Shown here: piece by piece, positions 6,699-9,887 of the stretch
Position numbering within the stretch: the first letter of the stretch is position 1
How the letters are laid out: the number at the start of each line of letters is the position of its first letter
Assembly (NCBI GenBank): GCA_030604325.1
Contig: JAUVWC010000020.1
Span: forward strand, 1 to 9,887
Origin: Candidatus Zixiibacteriota bacterium
GTDB taxonomy: Bacteria; Blakebacterota; Blakebacteria; Blakebacterales; Blakebacteraceae
Length of the DNA: 9,887 bases
Direction: 5' to 3'
Made by a program: the position numbers and the translations under genes
The notes under the pieces: generated by a model
Databases searched by the model: none
Told to the model about the DNA's origin: nothing
The model's input: the letters and a program-made list of their open reading frames with translations, nothing else

Positions 6699-9093
6699 GA
6701 GCTTCTCCTGCCCGAATATTGCTCCGTCAAGACTCTCTCTCCGGTTGCTGCCAAGTATTACGGTTGCAGGATTAATAACATTTACCGCCCTGGGTGCCAA
6801 CGCATTTGCTCAAGTGGTCCAGACTCCGGCCATGGCCACCGTTACGGTGACGGAGATCCGCGTCGAGGGAACCCGGCGGACCGACGACAACCTGATCGTC
6901 GTCTCATCGGGCATCGCCGCCGGAGGCAGCCACACGTTGACCGACTTCCAGGATGTCGTCACCCGCGCCGTACGCCAGCTCTGGCTGCTCGGGCTCTTCT
7001 CCGACATCCAGATCGAAGGTGAGATTGTGTCGAACACGGAGGTCATCCTCATCATCCGGGTGGAGGAGCGCCCCTACCTGAATACGGTGACCTTCACGGG
7101 GAACAAGAAGCTGAAGCGTAAAGACCTGCTGGAGACGAGCAGGCTGCGTGAGGGGATTCCTCTGGGACCGAGCCGCGTGGCACAGGCGGTGGAACGAATC
7201 CTGATGAATTATCGGGATGAGGGGTACCTGCGGTCGGAGATAGAGTACGAGGTTCTGACGGTCGGTGACGACACCACCAGGGTCAACCTGGTCTTGTCGA
7301 TCGACGAGGGTCCTAAAGTTGGCATCAACCGGATCGTCATTCTGGGCAACGAGGCACTCAGCGACCGGCAGATACGCCGCGTTATGGAAACGGGCACAGG
7401 TTTCCTCTTCTTCAGCCGGGGCAGCTATGACCAGAAGAAGGTCGAAGACGACAAGCAGCTGATCGCTGCCCGCTACAGCGAGGCGGGCTACCTGGATGCC
7501 AGGGTGGAATCCGACAGCCTGATCTTCGGCCAGAAGGGACGGAACATGACCCTCTTGCTCACCGTGGAGGAGGGTCCGCAGTATACGCTGCGCAATCTGA
7601 CGTGGTCGGGGATCGAACTGCTTGCCGACGAGGAGGTGGAGGCCGTCCTTGCCATCCACGGGGCGGAGCCGTACAACGAAGCCAAACTGTCGGAGACGAT
7701 GGCGGCGATCCAGGGCCTCTACTTCGAGAAGGGATATGTATATGCCAACGTAGATCGTGACAGAAGCTTTGAGGGCACAAATGTGGATGTCGACCTGCGC
7801 GTCTTCGAGGGGGAACCGGCCAATGTGGCCCATATCTTCATTACCGGCAACACCAGGACGAAAGAGCACGTCATCCGCCGGGAGCTGCTGCTGAAGCCGG
7901 GCAACCTCTTCTCCCGCAACCTGTTCGAACGCTCGCTGCGCGAGGTGATGGCGCTCAACTATTTCAGCAACGTCGAGCTCGACCCTCCACCCACACCCAC
8001 CATGGATGGTGACCTCGACGTCACCATCAAAGTGACAGAAAAACCCACCGGCCAGGCCATGTTCGGAGCGGGCTGGAGCGAGCGGGACGGACTCATCGGC
8101 AATATCGGGCTGATGCTGCCCAACCTGTTCGGCAGCGGGCAGCAGCTCGACTTTACCTGGGATTTCGGACGGATCCGGCGCACGATCCAGTTCGGATTCA
8201 CCGAGCCGTGGCTGTTCAACACACCCACCCTGGTAGGGTTCAATGTCTACCGGAGCCAGCTTTTCTGGAACATCTTCTACAAGCAGAAGCGGGAGGGTGT
8301 CGGCTTCCGCATCGGGCGCCGGTTGCGGTGGCCCGACGACTACTTCCGCACCAGCATCGGCTACCGGGTCGAGGATACAACCTTCTACGATTTTGACGAG
8401 AACTATAGTCCCAGCGCCGCCTTCGACCTGCGACGGTACGACTGGCCGATCCGCAACTCCTCGATCTCGTGGACCATCATGCGGGACTCCCGCGACCGTC
8501 CCGAGTTCCCCACCAGGGGTTCGATCAATAGTATGCGCATCGAGCTGGCCGGAGGTCCGCTCGGCGGGGATGAGCAGTATGTGAAGTGGGACCTGAGCCA
8601 GTCGTTCTTCTTCCCTGCCTGGTGGAGCTTCGTTATGGGCATGAAGGTGCGTGCCGGTCTGGTGGAGGGCTACAGCGGGTGGGATCGTAGCGGGTTCGTT
8701 CCGTTCAACGTCAAGTATCTGCCCGGTGGCACATCGTTCGACGGTCAGATCCGTGGATATGAGAACCGGCGGGTGGGGCCGAAGGATTTCGACGGGCTGG
8801 AGGTAGGCGGACAGTCGCTGCTCATTTTCACCCTGGAGTTCACCTTCCCGCTTGTTCCACAGCAGTCGATATTCGGGTTGGTGTTTGCCGATGCGGGCAA
8901 TTCGTGGCTCGACCTGGGTGATACAGATCCGTTCGACCTCAAGCGATCCCTGGGATTTGGCCTGCGCATGTATACACCGATGATCGGGCTCATCGGGTTT
9001 GACTTCGCCTTCGGCTTCGACCACTATGATAAATACGGGCGTCGCAGGGGTCGCTGGATGCCTCATTTCCAGTTCGGAACGCAGTTCTACTAA
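6697..9093 (+). CDS. bamA: Outer membrane protein assembly factor BamA
   Basis: Core of the BAM complex, which folds and inserts beta-barrel proteins into the outer membrane. 798 residues, close to the 810 of E. coli BamA. Layout: signal peptide 1-38 (Arg12 and Arg16, hydrophobic core about 18-33, cleavage after AFA at 36-38); five POTRA repeats at about 48-125, 126-205, 206-293, 294-373 and 374-449, each following the VEG/FTGN ... GY(L/V) ... V.EGP pattern (e.g. EIRVEGT, VTFTGNKKL, IVILGNEAL, YFEKGYVYANV, IFITGNTRT); then a 16-strand-type barrel (450-798). The barrel has the loop-6 motif IRGYENR (685-691, conserved Arg in the (V/I)RG(F/Y) signature), FADAGNSW (730-737), and a C-terminal strand ending FQFGTQFY, so the last residue is Tyr where Phe or Trp is more usual. 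ATG 6697 is the only good start: a stop codon sits two codons upstream. No strong Shine-Dalgarno is visible. ompH and lpxD downstream confirm identity. Confidence 0.96.
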   Translation: MSFSCPNIAPSRLSLRLLPSITVAGLITFTALGANAFAQVVQTPAMATVTVTEIRVEGTRRTDDNLIVVSSGIAAGGSHTLTDFQDVVTRAVRQLWLLGLFSDIQIEGEIVSNTEVILIIRVEERPYLNTVTFTGNKKLKRKDLLETSRLREGIPLGPSRVAQAVERILMNYRDEGYLRSEIEYEVLTVGDDTTRVNLVLSIDEGPKVGINRIVILGNEALSDRQIRRVMETGTGFLFFSRGSYDQKKVEDDKQLIAARYSEAGYLDARVESDSLIFGQKGRNMTLLLTVEEGPQYTLRNLTWSGIELLADEEVEAVLAIHGAEPYNEAKLSETMAAIQGLYFEKGYVYANVDRDRSFEGTNVDVDLRVFEGEPANVAHIFITGNTRTKEHVIRRELLLKPGNLFSRNLFERSLREVMALNYFSNVELDPPPTPTMDGDLDVTIKVTEKPTGQAMFGAGWSERDGLIGNIGLMLPNLFGSGQQLDFTWDFGRIRRTIQFGFTEPWLFNTPTLVGFNVYRSQLFWNIFYKQKREGVGFRIGRRLRWPDDYFRTSIGYRVEDTTFYDFDENYSPSAAFDLRRYDWPIRNSSISWTIMRDSRDRPEFPTRGSINSMRIELAGGPLGGDEQYVKWDLSQSFFFPAWWSFVMGMKVRAGLVEGYSGWDRSGFVPFNVKYLPGGTSFDGQIRGYENRRVGPKDFDGLEVGGQSLLIFTLEFTFPLVPQQSIFGLVFADAGNSWLDLGDTDPFDLKRSLGFGLRMYTPMIGLIGFDFAFGFDHYDKYGRRRGRWMPHFQFGTQFY
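6705..6709 (-). promoter_or_regulatory. Shine-Dalgarno of the TonB-dependent receptor
   Basis: AGGAG on the minus strand, six bases before ATG 6698. It fixes the receptor start even though this lies within the first codons of divergent bamA. Confidence 0.65.
6772..6800 (-). promoter_or_regulatory. Candidate promoter for the receptor-lipoprotein operon, inside bamA
   Basis: On the minus strand, TTGGCA (6800-6795) lies 17 bases from TATTAA (6777-6772). This is a five-of-six and four-of-six match to the sigma-70 boxes, with ideal spacing. The -10 lies about 73 bases upstream of the receptor ATG. Because the start codons of bamA and the receptor overlap, a proximal promoter must fall within bamA signal-peptide codons, as this does. 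No experimental support. Confidence 0.35.
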
Positions 9094-9117
9094 CAGGTTG
9101 CCCATCCGGAGTCCGTT

Positions 9118-9145
9118 CTCTGGACCGCGAACCCTTGGTCCAGGG
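9118..9145 (+). repeat. Inverted repeat (hairpin A) in the bamA-ompH gap
   Basis: CTGGACC (9120-9126) and GGTCCAG (9137-9143) are perfect reverse complements around a 10-base loop. The stem extends by a T-G wobble and a C-G pair to 9118/9145. No T-run follows, so it is not a standard intrinsic terminator. A second possible stem (9127-9134 with 9143-9149, one bulged A) uses the loop and part of the 3' arm, so the two folds exclude each other. Confidence 0.55.
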
Positions 9146-9151
9146 TCGCAA

Positions 9152-9167
9152 AACCGCATCAGCGGTT
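9152..9167 (+). repeat. Inverted repeat (hairpin B) in the bamA-ompH gap
   Basis: AACCGC (9152-9157) and GCGGTT (9162-9167) form a perfect six-base stem with an ATCA tetraloop, seven bases downstream of hairpin A. Further along, CGCCGGCG (9183-9190) is an 8-base palindrome. The rest of the 173-base gap (9094-9266) holds no ORF or clear promoter, only the ompH ribosome-binding site at its end. Confidence 0.45.
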
Positions 9168-9250
9168 GAGCAATCCAGCGAACGCCGGCGAGTAAACTCC
9201 GGTCGGGCAGCAGCGTCTTAGGGAGTGGAGACTCATTCCTGATCGCGGCT

Positions 9251-9258
9251 AGAGGAGG
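9251..9258 (+). promoter_or_regulatory. Shine-Dalgarno of ompH, decides the ATG start
   Basis: AGAGGAGG lies eight bases before ATG 9267. The in-frame TTG at 9261 would be only two bases away, too close, so ATG is chosen. Confidence 0.75.
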
Positions 9259-9266
9259 CGTTGGCA

Positions 9267-9821
9267 ATGCATAAATCTCTGACCGCTGGTGCTTTCGGCG
9301 GCTTTCTTTTCGTTCTGGTGGCGGGTGCATTGATGATCCCGCGACAGGATCAGCTACAGCTGGGCTTTATCGATTCGCAGGCGGTCATCGGGGCCTACCC
9401 CGGTACGGCGGAGGCCCAGGCCACGTTTGCGGCTGAGAATGATGCGTGGCAGCGCCAGGCTACCGACATGCAGGATGAGATCGACCGGTTAAACCAGGAG
9501 CTGGAGCGCCAGAGTATGGCCATGACCCAGGAGAGGCGGACGCAACTGACGGCAGAGCTTCAGCAGAAGGCGATGGCGTACCAGAGCTTCATCGACGAGG
9601 TCTGGGGACAGACCGGACGGGCTTATCAGCGGAACCAGGAATTGATGAGGCCCATCATAGATATGGTAAACGCTCTACTGGAGAAGGTCGGCCAGGAGGA
9701 AAAATTCGACTACATCTTCGATGCGGCCTCCGGCGGCATCGTATATGCCGATCCGAAGTATGACCTGACTCCCAAGATCATCGAGATGATGGGCACGGGT
9801 TCCGGCCCCGATCTCCACTAG
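9267..9821 (+). CDS. ompH: OmpH/Skp-family periplasmic chaperone
   Basis: 184 residues from ATG 9267. Skp/OmpH proteins are trimeric periplasmic chaperones that hold unfolded outer-membrane proteins between Sec and BAM. Seen here: an N-terminal hydrophobic segment (about 9-24) with a possible signal peptidase site after Ala-Gly-Ala (19-21); the family's opening strand LGFIDSQAVIGAYPG (32-46); a long, highly charged, Gln/Glu-rich helical region (about 50-120) expected to form the coiled-coil tentacle; and the closing strands FDYIFDAASGGIVYAD (147-162), which match the usual end of the OmpH fold, followed by the common DLT.KIIE helix (166-173). Length is typical. It lies 173 bases after bamA and 12 bases before lpxD, the classical order. 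The start codon choice rests on the Shine-Dalgarno spacing. Confidence 0.93.
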   Translation: MHKSLTAGAFGGFLFVLVAGALMIPRQDQLQLGFIDSQAVIGAYPGTAEAQATFAAENDAWQRQATDMQDEIDRLNQELERQSMAMTQERRTQLTAELQQKAMAYQSFIDEVWGQTGRAYQRNQELMRPIIDMVNALLEKVGQEEKFDYIFDAASGGIVYADPKYDLTPKIIEMMGTGSGPDLH

Positions 9822-9833
9822 GCCCGGCCAGGC

Positions 9834-9887
9834 ATGCTAGCCAGCGAGCTGGCCAGGCAGCTGAAGGGCCGACTGGAGGGGGAGGAC
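9834..9887 (+). CDS. lpxD: Start of probable UDP-3-O-acylglucosamine N-acyltransferase, 3'-partial
   Basis: Only 18 codons are inside the window: MLASELARQLKGRLEGED. This fits the LpxD N-terminus, where a short helix (SELA..L.G.LEGD) begins the uridine-binding domain. LpxD adds the second 3-hydroxyacyl chain in lipid A synthesis in the cytoplasm. The identification leans heavily on context: lpxD follows skp/ompH and bamA in very many diderm bacteria. The gene begins 12 bases after the ompH stop with no strong ribosome-binding site of its own (only CCAGG nearby), suggesting co-translation with ompH. None of the hexapeptide repeats or catalytic His is in view. Confidence 0.75.
   Translation, partial: MLASELARQLKGRLEGED

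Noticed and set aside
6699..6800. A 34-codon N-terminal extension of the receptor to an ATG at 6800
   Set aside because: It would run antisense through the bamA signal peptide, has no ribosome-binding support, and would put over 60 residues before the signal core.
6904..9330. A very long open frame (808 codons) on the minus strand opposite bamA
   Set aside because: It mirrors bamA codon by codon, has no recognisable domains or signal, shows the amino-acid bias expected of an antisense frame in GC-rich DNA, and conflicts with a fully conserved BamA.
9826..9859. A direct repeat GGCCAGGCA flanking the lpxD start, and a GCCAGC/GCTGGC inverted pair between the copies
   Set aside because: They are short, lie in GC-rich sequence, and the second copy is explained by LpxD codons; chance is the simplest account.
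1..9887. Search by eye for CRISPR arrays, tRNAs, insertion sequences, phage genes or defence systems
   Set aside because: No regularly spaced repeats, transposase or integrase motifs, or tRNA-like folds were seen; the window is almost fully occupied by envelope and metabolic genes.

Overview
The window comes from a GC-rich Gram-negative (diderm) bacterium. It carries an outer-membrane assembly gene (bamA), an OmpH/Skp-like periplasmic chaperone, the start of what looks like lpxD (lipid A synthesis), and a TonB-dependent receptor with an N-terminal carboxypeptidase-regulatory-like domain. That receptor architecture is common in the Bacteroidota/FCB group and relatives such as Gemmatimonadota and Marinimicrobia. 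The phylum cannot be fixed from the sequence alone. All content is chromosomal housekeeping or envelope type. I see no tRNA, rRNA, insertion sequence, phage gene or CRISPR array.

Layout, left to right. (1) 1-1028, minus strand: a 3'-truncated ornithine aminotransferase (rocD), missing about 35 internal residues in frame relative to the family. (2) 1029-1206: a divergent, partly AT-rich gap. (3) 1207-3476, plus strand: a two-gene ABC-2 exporter operon of NatA/NatB type, with an ATGA stop/start overlap. (4) 3477-3516: a 40-base convergent gap with no clear terminator. (5) 3517-6698, minus strand: a TonB-dependent receptor followed by a small lipoprotein of unknown function, joined by a TGATG stop/start overlap. 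(6) 6697-9887, plus strand: bamA, a 173-base gap containing inverted repeats, ompH, then the first 18 codons of lpxD.

How the parts work together. The right-hand block is the familiar bamA-ompH(skp)-lpxD gene order: BamA inserts beta-barrel proteins into the outer membrane, OmpH/Skp escorts them through the periplasm, and LpxD makes lipid A for the outer leaflet. The receptor transcribed away from this block is itself a client of that machinery. The receptor and bamA start codons overlap on opposite strands in a TCATGA palindrome, so each gene's promoter must lie inside the other's coding sequence. Candidate promoters can be seen in both.

I did not find a clearly new biological system. The observations most worth checking are the in-frame gap in rocD, the overlapping divergent starts of bamA and the receptor, the mutually exclusive hairpins upstream of ompH, and the unassigned lipoprotein coupled to the receptor.
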